Of a stretch of DNA of 64,000 nt, positions 38,501 through 46,033 are shown piece after piece. Origin of the DNA: Proteiniphilum sp. UBA5384 (lineage in GTDB: Bacteria; Bacteroidota; Bacteroidia; Bacteroidales; Dysgonomonadaceae). Location: assembly GCF_002410825.1 (NCBI RefSeq), contig NZ_DHOS01000010.1:231827-295826 (forward strand), read 5' to 3'. A model generated the notes under the pieces. The model did no database searches. It saw nothing but the letters and a program-made list of their open reading frames with translations, and was not told where the DNA came from. The position numbers and the translations under genes were made by a program. Each line of letters starts with the position of its first letter. Positions within the stretch are counted from its first letter, which is position 1.

Positions 38501-38540
38501 ATCACATACCGCCGGAATGAGAATTATTGTTAAAGAATAA
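32592..38540 (+). CDS. Giant alpha-2-macroglobulin-like protein, thioester site lost
   Basis: This 1982-residue protein has a Sec signal (IIASGVFSQ). It has an extended helical N-terminal region (about 25-380), then macroglobulin domains including the MG2 hallmark DRSIYRPGQTVYFKAIYY (about residue 600). The A2M middle domain follows (FFPQLRTNDKGE, ESNTRWRFRVLAH, about 1215-1260), then the thioester-type helical domain (NQGGWSWFKGF, about 1540) and a C-terminal receptor-like domain. Where thioester A2Ms have CxEQ, this one reads LGEPDSDNAVSWF (about residue 1430), so covalent trapping is not possible. Bacterial A2Ms are thought to trap or shield against proteases. No pbpC gene is adjacent; instead a DUF1573 gene follows 97 bp later. 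Surface or periplasmic location is inferred. Confidence 0.88.
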   Translation: MNKISFMLLLLIIASGVFSQNNRQMNRTQYANEWAKVAEFEKESLPQSASNAVNAILQQAVKDKNSPQVIKALIHQGKYDLTMDAQNDTLIFHNLSEMLQKSNHPVEQSVLHSMLGELYLQYYRKDRWNIDQRTDLGDFVPTDMKEWTSNIFYGKAVEHLNASIAREKDLLKVEVAAYTDVVELGKDSRRFYPTMYDFLMRRAIELSGEIEGGEDLSRMLARKNISQQSLFASAEEFVGLSIDPQSEEKELWVLEYYRLHLTSLLGRGLRQSVLLTELEKLDYLSRLYNAYQAYALSSLETLLTKWEGDPFSVEVIDKLCNFYLQKINLVNPEDTIVRKEKTAEVYELLRKTIDDFPKYERISILRNRLSQLTEPNFTVTGASTFPKEGRKELKVNFRNIRSLTAKLYRLNSPVEGLEERSKVKSQIAGKRMLVKEIAIPLPDMPEYWQGNTLFTVDVTDYGAYLLTFVSSPESDNTIHPEYYFSVSDFAVFTRGSSEKKYDFFAVDRTTGVPVPNAQIDIYKLPGNWNNSRLALVQSIITNESGLAVYEKKIPNNDVFYHAVSGEDRGSVLNRLPSTFYAYSTENDAVREEVTLFTDRSIYRPGQTVYFKAIYYRSSAMEQSVIPGKAIELVLRDANRREISKQTITTNEFGSVAGEFVVPQGVLPGSFMIETGKGGASFRVEEYKRPTFEVTFDKIEKTYQFGEEISLKGRAESFSGIKLQEANVEYSITRRQMWWRVWGGNSTDHYAAGSVATDKEGRFEILFTPEKPDELRSSKEIYTFVVEATVTDINGETQSGTYTVTVGDVSMILSLEMVDRWVKEKDEKIVITAKNLDGNDVNAEGTYQVFSLQENDSIRQRVVEGMFKTGAQPALKKQLVGLESGKYRIKLESKDDRGNPIGTEKDIILFSYADKRPPIKTNDWFIEKNKNFSPDKNGEVILGVSEKVHVLYELWQENTLVERKWIGLDNENRLFSIPYKEQYKEGATLMLTYAKSEKFYSRRVDFLPERDQKELNVKLDVFRDKIRPGAAEEWRITVAGPDSIPVVGEVEVLASMYDFSLDNIYPSGNWTLSPSHFVRYRPAMRLENDRSFLNESAYGYMSPQWEQVSSFEFDRFNWFGYSMFYAGRMMLRGMGAGGVQLQKYKYGSSQQFVQESQAIDIEELSENKVFSVTDVAAAPMMTQGKGVREGNEESSPAFMADGDENGGLQIRRNFNETAFFFPQLRTNDKGETQIAFTVPESNTRWRFRVLAHDKQLNTGAAEAFTVSQKELMVTPNMPRFLRHGDRTAISTKISNLSEEAVNGSVKLEFFNPVTEEAIDNITVNNRDQLFSLAQGTSSEASWTFDVPVNIDILGVRIVAQSEQFSDGEQHALAVLPNRMMVTESMRMDLNANQTKGFTMNGLIDRSSNTIQDYRLTLEFTTNPAWYAVQALPVLGEPDSDNAVSWFASYYANSLGAHIGKSFPKVKAMIEAWKKQGGSKETFLSNLEKNQELKNVLLEETPWVMEAQNESEQKRQLALLFDLNRSRNLTSSAVGKLQDLQTNQGGWSWFKGFNPSISITQYILYGFHRLKELDVIEFSGDILSMQGNAISYIDVEAQRRFESLKKYNKEWKKTKTISITDLEYLYVRSGYTGYKLDKETKEMTDFYLSVVEKNWTQYGLYERSLIAILMSRQGKTTVMDDILKSFREHATRSEEQGMYWANNRAHVFMSQSAVSVHTFIMDAFRAGGAKVEEMDEMKRWLLKQKQTQLWETTHATADAVYALLSSGSDWFAVEGETTISLGKLRVEPENKELGSGYFKESWSRTEITPEMGKVTVEHRGGGPAWGALYRQYFEDMDKIEKTDASLDIGKQLFVEKTTASETQLVRITEDSPLEVGDKVVVRLTVRSDRDMEFVHLKDMRAAAFEPVNQISAMGWQNGIPYYQTSKDASTGFYFDNLPRGTYLFEYAVYVNRPGIYSNGITTIQSMYAPEFTSHTAGMRIIVKE

Positions 38541-38561
38541 ACAAGCTTTAAACGAATTTGT

Positions 38562-38569
38562 TACTTTTG
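38562..38569 (+). promoter_or_regulatory. Candidate -7 element for the DUF1573 gene
   Basis: TACTTTTG matches TAnnTTTG and lies 68 bp upstream of the ATG at 38638, suggesting the small gene has its own promoter in the gap after the macroglobulin gene. Confidence 0.4.
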
Positions 38570-38637
38570 TATCTGTATAAACAAAGAGATGTTACCAATG
38601 CATGAGAGGGTAATGATGAAAAATAAATAATGGAAAG

Positions 38638-39030
38638 ATGAAAAAATTGAGTTTAGTAGTATTATTGACTGTTTTTGTGGGCAGTATGGCTTTTTCTCAG
38701 AAGCAGAATAATCCGGAAATGGATTTTAAGAGAACGGAGCATAATTTCGGTATTATCAAAGAAGAGATGGGTTCGGTTTCTACACAGTTTGAATTTACCA
38801 ATACAGGTAAAAGTCCGCTTATCATCCAACGAGTATCGGCATCTTGCGGTTGCACTACTCCCAGTTATACCAAAGAACCGGTATTGCCGGGCAAATCGGG
38901 GACTATCTCCGCCACTTATTCCACCGTGCGGCGTCCCGGCACATTTAACAAGACGATCCGGGTATACACGAATGTCCCGGATACGGTATATGTGCTCACT
39001 ATTAAAGGAAATGTAACACCCAAACAATAA
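38638..39030 (+). CDS. DUF1573-family secreted protein
   Basis: This 130-residue protein has a Sec signal (GSMAFSQ) and the DUF1573 core: HNFGIIKEE, FEFTNTGKSPLIIQRVSASCGCTTP and the closing strands YVLTIKGNVTP. The CGCT pair is the family hallmark. It is an Ig-like, ASPM-SPD-2-Hydin-type fold found abundantly in Bacteroidetes envelopes; the molecular role is unknown. The gene lies 97 bp after the macroglobulin gene and is followed by a strong terminator. Confidence 0.88.
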   Translation: MKKLSLVVLLTVFVGSMAFSQKQNNPEMDFKRTEHNFGIIKEEMGSVSTQFEFTNTGKSPLIIQRVSASCGCTTPSYTKEPVLPGKSGTISATYSTVRRPGTFNKTIRVYTNVPDTVYVLTIKGNVTPKQ

Positions 39031-39055
39031 ATATCGTTTCGATAGGAAATAAAGG

Positions 39056-39094
39056 CCGGATGAACTATCTTTGTAGAAGTTCATTCGGTTTTTT
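39056..39094 (+). terminator. Rho-independent terminator after the DUF1573 gene
   Basis: CCGGATGAACT (39056-39066) pairs with AGTTCATTCGG (39078-39088), an 11-bp stem with one G-U pair, followed by TTTTTT. The 11-nt loop includes part of a TATCTTTG string (39066-39073) that also matches the -7 promoter consensus. The same DNA could therefore end one transcript and start the meaB one. Confidence 0.88.
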
Positions 39095-39199
39095 AATTAA
39101 ATACGCAAGGTTCGTATGTGTATTTGAAATATATGTAACTAAAACCAAGGTCTTTAGATGCAATTACACAATTTACGAAACTTCAAGAATAAAGATATG

Positions 39200-40291
39200 A
39201 TGGAACATCCCGAAAACGATCCGAGGTATAAAGGGCTTATTGTCAATAAAGGAGTCTCCCGACCACCAAGTGTGAATCCGTACTTGCAGAAAAAGAGCAG
39301 GGAACAAGAGCGTTCTGTGACAGACTATGTTGAAGGTATCCTGGCGGGTAACAGGGTGGTACTTAGCCAGGCCGTGACCTTGGTAGAGAGTTCACGTCCT
39401 GATCATCAGGAAAAAGCACAGGCCATTATCGAACAGTGCCTTCCTCATGCCGGTAATTCTATCCGTGTAGGGATTACCGGTGTCCCCGGAGCAGGTAAGA
39501 GCACCTCTATCGACGCGTTCGGGATGCATCTGCTGCGAAAGGGTCATAAGCTGGCAGTGCTGGCTATCGACCCGTCGAGTGAACGATCGAAGGGCAGTAT
39601 CCTCGGTGATAAAACAAGGATGGAAAAACTCTCTTTGGAACAGGATGCTTTTATTCGGCCTTCTCCTGCCGCAGGATCATTGGGTGGGGTAGCCCGTAAG
39701 ACCCGGGAGACCATTGTCCTTTGTGAAGCAGCCGGATTTGATTATCTGTTTGTGGAGACCGTGGGAGTAGGGCAGTCGGAGACCGCTGTCCATTCAATGG
39801 TCGATTTCTTTTTGTTGATCCAACTCGCCGGCACGGGTGATGAGTTGCAGGGCATCAAGCGGGGGATTATGGAGATGGCTGACGGTATCGTGATCAATAA
39901 AGCCGACGGAGATAACATTGAAAAGGCGAAGATGGCGCAGCGTCATTTCAGCAATGCGTTGCATCTTTTTCCGCTTCCCGAGTCGGGATGGTTGCCCAAG
40001 GTGCTAACCTATTCGGGATATTATAGCCTTGGCATTCCTGAAGTTTGGGAGATGATTCATGAATATATCGATTTTGTGAAGGAAAACGGCTATTTCAATC
40101 GCAAGCGGAATGAGCAGGCTAAATATTGGATGTATGAAACCATTAATGAGCAATTACGCAACAGTTTTTACCGGGATCCGGAGATTGCCGGGTTATTGGA
40201 GAAACTGGAAGATGATGTCCTCTGTAACCGTAAAAGTTCCTTTATTGCCGCCAGGGAGGCGCTGGACCTCTTTTACTTGAAGAAAAGGTGA
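39200..40291 (+). CDS. meaB: MeaB/ArgK-type GTPase, methylmalonyl-CoA mutase chaperone
   Basis: I start at the Met at 39200 (MEHPENDPRYKGL), because homologues begin at this point as I recall; upstream Mets at 39197 and 39158 are alternatives. The product is about 363 residues. It has a P-loop GITGVPGAGKST, then AIDPSSERSKGSILGDKTRM, RPSPAAGSLGGVA, VETVGVGQSE (switch region) and a VINKADGDN guanine-specificity motif, all typical of the G3E-family MeaB/ArgK GTPases. MeaB protects and reloads B12-dependent methylmalonyl-CoA mutase, which many Bacteroidales use to make propionate. The mutase genes are not in this window. It is monocistronic, with a terminator before it and a long gap after it. 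Confidence 0.93.
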   Translation: MEHPENDPRYKGLIVNKGVSRPPSVNPYLQKKSREQERSVTDYVEGILAGNRVVLSQAVTLVESSRPDHQEKAQAIIEQCLPHAGNSIRVGITGVPGAGKSTSIDAFGMHLLRKGHKLAVLAIDPSSERSKGSILGDKTRMEKLSLEQDAFIRPSPAAGSLGGVARKTRETIVLCEAAGFDYLFVETVGVGQSETAVHSMVDFFLLIQLAGTGDELQGIKRGIMEMADGIVINKADGDNIEKAKMAQRHFSNALHLFPLPESGWLPKVLTYSGYYSLGIPEVWEMIHEYIDFVKENGYFNRKRNEQAKYWMYETINEQLRNSFYRDPEIAGLLEKLEDDVLCNRKSSFIAAREALDLFYLKKR

Positions 40292-40834
40292 GATTTGAAG
40301 ACAGTATCAGTACACTTTGATAAATGAGAGAGCACCGTTTTTTGAATTCTTTTAGCCTTAAATAAAAATATATTATAAAAGTTTCGATGGTTAGTTTTCG
40401 AACAAGTTTGCCCTTTACTCTTTGGGCTGAATGAAAAAATCCCTATAAATGGGGATAATATATGTGAATAATTATTAGTTATTGGGATTGTATACCTCAA
40501 TTGGTATTATTAATTTTGTAAACCGGAAAATAAGCAGGGTGATTTCAAATTGATAGCAAGAATGGAGTAAAAATAGAAATATTTAATTACATTTGCGGTG
40601 TTTGTTTGTTTTTGGTTATAAATGGAGCGTTGCTTTGATATTTTTTTTGCAGGTTAATTTTGTAAAGTTGATTAAAATCACATAATTACAATATATTATT
40701 GTATCGGAATCCCTTTACGGTTTTTTATTAAATAGCAAATAAGAGCTCAATGATTATCATCTATTTCTTGTTTGTTTATTTATTTCTGTCTGCTTTATTA
40801 TGAAAGTTTGTCCTTCTTATTAAATTACTTTAAA
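40292..40834. promoter_or_regulatory. 543-bp AT-rich upstream region of the protease locus with multiple -7 elements
   Basis: There is no gene in this gap. Plus-strand TAnnTTTG elements occur at 40511-40518 (TAATTTTG, with a TTG 20 bp upstream), 40588-40595 (TACATTTG) and 40655-40662 (TAATTTTG, with TTTG at 40634-40637, 17 bp upstream). The last is the best -33/-7 pair, about 170 bp ahead of the first protease gene. Short AT-rich palindromes (for example TGATTATCA near 40751) are present, but no defined operator can be named. Confidence 0.5.
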
Positions 40835-42991
40835 ATGAAAATTCGTTCTACTCTCATTGTTTTATTACTATCCACTGTCTCCTGTGCATCCCTGTTTGCA
40901 GGGAAAAGAACAGGGTGTTTTGCAATTGTTGTTGATAAAGAGGTGATGGAAAATTGTGGTGCTTCCATCCATAAATATGCAGCTTCTGTCGAAGCGGATG
41001 GTCTCAGAACGCATATTATTGTAGATAAATGGAATATTCCGGATTCCATCAGGGGGGTGTTATACGCTTTATATAAAACAGATAATCTGGAAGGTGCCGT
41101 ATTTGTAGGAGATATACCTGTCCCGATGATTCGTAATGGGCAGCATCTTACCACCGCATTCAAAATGGATCAGCGAAGACCATGGGATCAATCTTCCGTT
41201 CCGTCCGACAGATTTTATGATGATTTTGGTTTGAAATTCGATTATATCCGGAAAGATAGCGTCAATACTCTCTATCATTATTATAATTTGTCTCCTGAAG
41301 GGGCACAATCGGTAAACAGTGAAATTTACAGCGCAAGGATTAAACCTCCCCAGTATGAGGGTAAGACGAGATTCGAGTTGATTGATAGTTATCTGGAAAA
41401 GGTAGTGCGGGAGAAGCAAAATACAAGAAAAATATCCAACATTACCTATTTTACCGGCCATGGTTATAATTCCAATTGCATGGTTGCAAGGGCCGATGAA
41501 AGGATAGCACTCACCTCCCAGTTTGTCAATCTGGCCAATGGGAAGGGAATGCTGAATTATATCGACCATAGTTATGATGATTATGTGAAACATCGCCTGA
41601 TGGCTGAGGTGGGGAGGGAAGATCTGGATGTGGCCATACTGCATCATCATGGTGCGGATGATACACAGCTTCTCAATGGCGCTCCGGTGAAAAGTATGGC
41701 CGGTGAATGGCTGGAAATGGCCCGGAAATTTTTCAGGGGAAAAGTCCGTAATGCCAAAGACTCGGTCGCATCGAAACAATATTATATTGATAATTATAAT
41801 ATACCGGAATCATGGTTGGCAAATGTCTTCAATCCGGAGATCGTAATACAGGATAGTTTGCAGGACGCTTTGTTGGATTTGCATATTGAAGACTTGGAGA
41901 ATTATAAATCCGGCGCCCGTTTTGTACTGTTGGACGCCTGTTTTACCGGCTCTTTCCATCTTGATGATTATATCAGCGGACATTATATTTTTAACCCGGG
42001 CCATACCGTAGTGGTGAAGGCTAGTTCTGTGAATTCCTTGCAGGATGTATGGTCTTATCAGTTGATTGGATTGCTGGATCTTGGCGTGAGCGTGGGGAAT
42101 TGGGCAAAAGAACTCTTTACTCTCGAGTCGCATCTTATCGGTGATCCTACCTACCGGTATGTGAGTAACCGGAGTGATTTGAACGGATTGAATGATGCCA
42201 TAGCATACAGGAGAGACGATGTCAGATATTGGAAAGGACTGTTGAAGGATCATAATCCGGAAGTGGAAGCATTGGCCATAAAGATGCTTTTTAATAGCGG
42301 AAATATTTCGACCGAAGAACTCTACCGTATTCAGACGGAAAATCTCAAACCTACTGTACGCCTTATGGCTTATTACCTGACTCATAAAAAATACAACGAG
42401 ATGATGGTTCCATCCATCAAGGCCGGATTGTACGACAGCTATGAACTGATACGCCGGTTCGCTGCCCGCGACGCATCCGACAATCAGTCCCCCCTTCTCT
42501 TGGAGGATATCATTAAACTCCGCTTGTCGCCGGGGGTAACCAAAAGAGTGGACTTCCAGCTGAAAGGTGCAACCGACGTATATCCCAAAGAGGCAGTCCT
42601 TGCGGCATACGATGCGGAACTGAAAGGAAAAGAAGGGATATGGTATGAACAGAAAGCCGAAGAGAGAAAAAGACTGGAAAATTCGCTCACCGGAACTGAG
42701 ACTGCTTTTAAGAAGCTACTTGATCCTGCGGTTGAACCCCGTAACAAACGATTTACAATCACCGGGCTGAGGAATTCTAATAATGTGGCTTATCTCGACC
42801 AGTTGTTCATTTTTATGAAAGACTCGGATGATCATGACTTGAGAGTGCTGTTGGCAGAGGCATTCGGATGGTTTACCCACTCATGGAAAAGGGATGAGAT
42901 CGTGGCGTTTTGTACTGCACAGGCTGCCGTAGAGAGTGATGAGGCTGTGAAGAATGAACTGTTGCGGACAGTAAGTAGATTGACAGATTGA
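40835..42991 (+). CDS. Gingipain-like (C25/clan CD type) cysteine protease with HEAT-like C-terminus, paralogue 1
   Basis: Counting from the Met at 40835 (MKIRSTLIVLLL; a longer frame from 40772 is unlikely), the protein has 718 residues with a signal peptide. The catalytic half shows the C25-like pattern FVGDIPVPMIR, SSVPSDRFYDD, SARIKPP, then HHHG (His270-272) and DACFTGSF (Cys369), the expected His/Cys dyad of a caspase-fold protease. The part after about residue 450 is alpha-helical with HEAT-like units (YDSYELIRRFAARDAS; DLRVLLAEAFGWF). No T9SS C-terminal domain is seen. Two close paralogues are encoded at 48853 and 51023. It lies 110 bp upstream of the TonB receptor gene, with a hairpin between. 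Substrate unknown. Confidence 0.78.
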   Translation: MKIRSTLIVLLLSTVSCASLFAGKRTGCFAIVVDKEVMENCGASIHKYAASVEADGLRTHIIVDKWNIPDSIRGVLYALYKTDNLEGAVFVGDIPVPMIRNGQHLTTAFKMDQRRPWDQSSVPSDRFYDDFGLKFDYIRKDSVNTLYHYYNLSPEGAQSVNSEIYSARIKPPQYEGKTRFELIDSYLEKVVREKQNTRKISNITYFTGHGYNSNCMVARADERIALTSQFVNLANGKGMLNYIDHSYDDYVKHRLMAEVGREDLDVAILHHHGADDTQLLNGAPVKSMAGEWLEMARKFFRGKVRNAKDSVASKQYYIDNYNIPESWLANVFNPEIVIQDSLQDALLDLHIEDLENYKSGARFVLLDACFTGSFHLDDYISGHYIFNPGHTVVVKASSVNSLQDVWSYQLIGLLDLGVSVGNWAKELFTLESHLIGDPTYRYVSNRSDLNGLNDAIAYRRDDVRYWKGLLKDHNPEVEALAIKMLFNSGNISTEELYRIQTENLKPTVRLMAYYLTHKKYNEMMVPSIKAGLYDSYELIRRFAARDASDNQSPLLLEDIIKLRLSPGVTKRVDFQLKGATDVYPKEAVLAAYDAELKGKEGIWYEQKAEERKRLENSLTGTETAFKKLLDPAVEPRNKRFTITGLRNSNNVAYLDQLFIFMKDSDDHDLRVLLAEAFGWFTHSWKRDEIVAFCTAQAAVESDEAVKNELLRTVSRLTD

Positions 42992-43030
42992 TTGTTTCAG
43001 TTAATTCTATTAGATATTATATTGATTAAG

Positions 43031-43070
43031 GAATAAGATAATTGGTAATCTGACATCTAAAATCTTATTC
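43031..43070 (+). repeat. Inverted repeat between protease 1 and the TonB receptor gene
   Basis: GAATAAGAT (43031-43039) is the exact reverse complement of ATCTTATTC (43062-43070) with a 22-nt loop, in the only sizeable internal gap (110 bp) of the locus. No T tract follows, so it is not a classical terminator. It could be an RNA processing or stability site that sets different levels for the protease and the receptor, or an operator (inference). Confidence 0.4.
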
Positions 43071-43101
43071 GATATAAACTCTATTTTAATGGTAATAAAT
43101 T

Positions 43102-45990
43102 ATGGATAAAAACGGAAATGTGAACCCGAGATATGTGGAATGGAAATCACTATCGCATGTATTGGTTTTGATAATAGTGCTGACATCGGGATCTGTTCAG
43201 AGTTATGGACAAACCGGTTCCGCCACATTGAAAGGAAAAGTAGTAGAATCTGAAAATGAAAATATAGCGATTGAATTTGCTACTGTGCAGATCTTACCCC
43301 TGGGGGTGGGGACAGCTACTAACAGCAAGGGTGAATTTCAGTTCAACCAGCTATATCCGGGGCGTATCAATGTGAAAATCGATTTTATGGGAATGGAAAC
43401 AATTGATACTACCCTCACGATTGTTCCGGGAGTTACTGATATGATTTTTAAAATGAAACAAAGCACCTTTAGGTTGCTGGAAGTCACGATAGTAGCCCAG
43501 GAAAGTAAGGCGGGAAAAGCAACTTCATCTACTATCTCGAGACAGGCTATGGACCACCTTCAAACCTCTTCGCTGAGGGATATTATGCAACTTTTACCGG
43601 GAGGAATCGTATCTCCTGAAAGCGGGCTTGCTACCGCCAAGACGTTTACTATCAGAAGTCTTGGTGCAGATCGTTTGAATGTAAATATCCCCACACCTAC
43701 CGATGCTGCCAATATGAATAGCATGGGTACTGCCATTATTATTGATGGAGCCCCTTTATCGAATAATGCCAATCTGCAAACCCTATCACCCTCTATCAGT
43801 GGCAGCGGGGGGACGATTGGTGGTGGATCATCACCCAATACAGGGCTTGATGTGCGTTCACTCTCGACGGATAATATCGAGTCGGTGGAGGTGATCCGCG
43901 GTATTCCTTCGGTAGAACATGGGGATCTTACTTCGGGAGCGGTTATTATACGATCGAAAGCAGGACGTGAGCCGCTGACAATACGGCTTAAAACAGATCC
44001 GAATGTTTATCAGGCTTCGGTAAGCAAAGGTGTGAGCTTGGGTGAAGGAAAAGGAAATTTGAATCTTAGCGGTGATTATGCGTATGGTGTCACGGATGCT
44101 ACAAAAGCATACGCCTATTATCAACGGGCTACCGCCCGGGCAATGTACTCCAACCGGTTCGGAAGTATTTTCAGCAATACTTCGTTTGATTTTTCCCTTG
44201 GAAAGGATACCCGGGATAAGAATCCCGATGACCTGCGGAGCCAACTTGAAACAGGTGCCCGGGATGTGGGGCTGCGGTTCAATACAAATGGAACATGGAA
44301 TCTCAATAAAGGTTGGATGAAAAACGTGAAATATACCCTTTCGGGAAGTTACCGGGATAAACATTCTTATAGCAGGGAACTTCTCGGGAATGCTTTTGCA
44401 GCCTATTCTATGTCCAATACCGATGGGGCTATATTGAGCAACAGACCCGGTCAAAAGGTATATGATGCCGATGGAAAAGAGTTGACCCATATCCCTTCGA
44501 ACGAGGCCAACCTGATTGCCACCTATCTCCCGAACGAATATAAAAGCAGCTATGATATTTACGGAAAGGAAATCAATCTGTTTGCCAATGTGAATGCTTC
44601 CTTCTCGAAAAAAGTGGACAATGTGATGAACAGAATCCTCGTGGGAGTGAACTTTAAGACCGATGGAAATCTTGGCGATGGGAAGGTGTATGACCTGAAC
44701 AATCCCCCTCTGCGAAGTAACACTTCGGAGAATTCATCCCCCAGACCCCGGAAATACTCATCCATACCTTTTGTGAACCAGTTCTCGCTGTATGGCGAAG
44801 AAAATTTCTTATGGAGCATTGCCGATCGGGAGTTAACTATACAGGCCGGTATGCGTTATGACCATATAAATGCCAAAAGTGTTTTTTCTCCCCGTTCTAA
44901 TTTTTCTTTTGACATCCTTCCCGGTAAATTGTGGCTGCGGGGAGGTCTTGGGGTGACAGCAAAAGCCCCTACCGTTTTGTATCTCTATCCGGAAGATGCT
45001 TATTACGATTTTGTCCATTTCAATACACTCAATTCTTCTTTTATACCTGAGAATGAGCAACTTTTTTTGGCATCTACGAGAGTATTCAATACAGAGAACA
45101 AGGATCTCAAGATTGCTACAAATCATAAGAAAGAGGTAGGAGTCGATCTGAGAATTAATAAAATGCGGTTTTCCGTCACAGCCTATGATGAACAGCTAAG
45201 AGATGGTTACAGGTTGGCGAGAACCATAGATTCCTACAGATGGCTGGAGTATATCGAATATGAGGAGGCGACCCATAATCCGGGCGCAATCCCAACGTTA
45301 CGAGAGAAGGATAAACATAATATTTTTATCTCTTTTGCTACTCCTTTGAATGATGCCAGATCGCATAACCGGGGAGTGGAGTTCGATTTTGATTTCGGCC
45401 GTATCAATGCCATACGTACCTCCTTTGTATTGAATGGAGCCTATATGCGTTCCACCGACTGGAATGAAGGGTATAGCTTCAGTAATCAGAAGAATCGCAA
45501 TGAGCTGGAAAGAAATGTGGGTATTTATGAAAAAGGAGTGGAGAAACTGCAGAGGGAGCGTTTGACTACTACACTGAGAGCTACTCATAATATTCCTTCC
45601 ATAGGATTTGTACTGACTGCTACTGCGCAGGTGAGCTGGTTAAACAAATACTGGAACAATTATGGCAATGACACCACTTTTGTGGCTTATATCTCGAGGT
45701 TGGACGGAAAAGTAAAGCCTTTCGACAATTCACTGAAAGAGGATCCCGAGTTTGCCTATTTGTTTGAGAGCCGAAGTTCCACCAGGGAAGTGGTAGAATC
45801 TTATTTTCCCGTACTACTGCTTAACTTCCATCTCACTAAAGAGATCGGGGAGAATCTGAAAGCTTCGTTTTATGTGAATAATATGTTTAATCGCAGACCG
45901 TTATACGAAACGAAGCGTTCACCCGGTTCTTTTATCAGGCTTAATATTCCCATGTATTTCGGGTTTGAACTTATGGTAAAACTAAAATAA
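43102..45990 (+). CDS. TonB-dependent outer-membrane receptor of the protease locus
   Basis: This 962-residue protein has a signal peptide, a carboxypeptidase-regulatory-like domain (about 42-125, LKGKVVESENENIAIEFATVQ), and a plug (SSLRDIMQLLPGG, FTIRSLGADRLN, IDGAPLSNNA, VEVIRGIPSVEHGDLTSGAVIIRSKAG). A 22-strand-type barrel ends in NIPMYFGFELMVKLK. It is shorter than SusC proteins, has no SusD partner and no STN domain. It is followed 43 bp later by a DUF4876 lipoprotein and then a DUF6850 barrel, a trio that I associate with non-glycan uptake in Bacteroidetes (knowledge plus inference). Ligand unknown; a peptide, metal or haem-like product of the neighbouring proteases is one possibility. 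Confidence 0.88.
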   Translation: MDKNGNVNPRYVEWKSLSHVLVLIIVLTSGSVQSYGQTGSATLKGKVVESENENIAIEFATVQILPLGVGTATNSKGEFQFNQLYPGRINVKIDFMGMETIDTTLTIVPGVTDMIFKMKQSTFRLLEVTIVAQESKAGKATSSTISRQAMDHLQTSSLRDIMQLLPGGIVSPESGLATAKTFTIRSLGADRLNVNIPTPTDAANMNSMGTAIIIDGAPLSNNANLQTLSPSISGSGGTIGGGSSPNTGLDVRSLSTDNIESVEVIRGIPSVEHGDLTSGAVIIRSKAGREPLTIRLKTDPNVYQASVSKGVSLGEGKGNLNLSGDYAYGVTDATKAYAYYQRATARAMYSNRFGSIFSNTSFDFSLGKDTRDKNPDDLRSQLETGARDVGLRFNTNGTWNLNKGWMKNVKYTLSGSYRDKHSYSRELLGNAFAAYSMSNTDGAILSNRPGQKVYDADGKELTHIPSNEANLIATYLPNEYKSSYDIYGKEINLFANVNASFSKKVDNVMNRILVGVNFKTDGNLGDGKVYDLNNPPLRSNTSENSSPRPRKYSSIPFVNQFSLYGEENFLWSIADRELTIQAGMRYDHINAKSVFSPRSNFSFDILPGKLWLRGGLGVTAKAPTVLYLYPEDAYYDFVHFNTLNSSFIPENEQLFLASTRVFNTENKDLKIATNHKKEVGVDLRINKMRFSVTAYDEQLRDGYRLARTIDSYRWLEYIEYEEATHNPGAIPTLREKDKHNIFISFATPLNDARSHNRGVEFDFDFGRINAIRTSFVLNGAYMRSTDWNEGYSFSNQKNRNELERNVGIYEKGVEKLQRERLTTTLRATHNIPSIGFVLTATAQVSWLNKYWNNYGNDTTFVAYISRLDGKVKPFDNSLKEDPEFAYLFESRSSTREVVESYFPVLLLNFHLTKEIGENLKASFYVNNMFNRRPLYETKRSPGSFIRLNIPMYFGFELMVKLK

Positions 45991-46033
45991 GCATTCCTCC
46001 CATTTGGAATATGTTGGTAAAAATTTTAACAAT

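Noticed and set aside
40741..40770. Fur box near TGATTATCA upstream of the protease locus
   Set aside because: Only a short palindrome in very AT-rich DNA; too little to call a Fur site.
41810..42385. 191-codon minus-strand open frame inside protease 1
   Set aside because: Composition (His/Ile-rich, no domain) is that of an antisense shadow of the protease gene.
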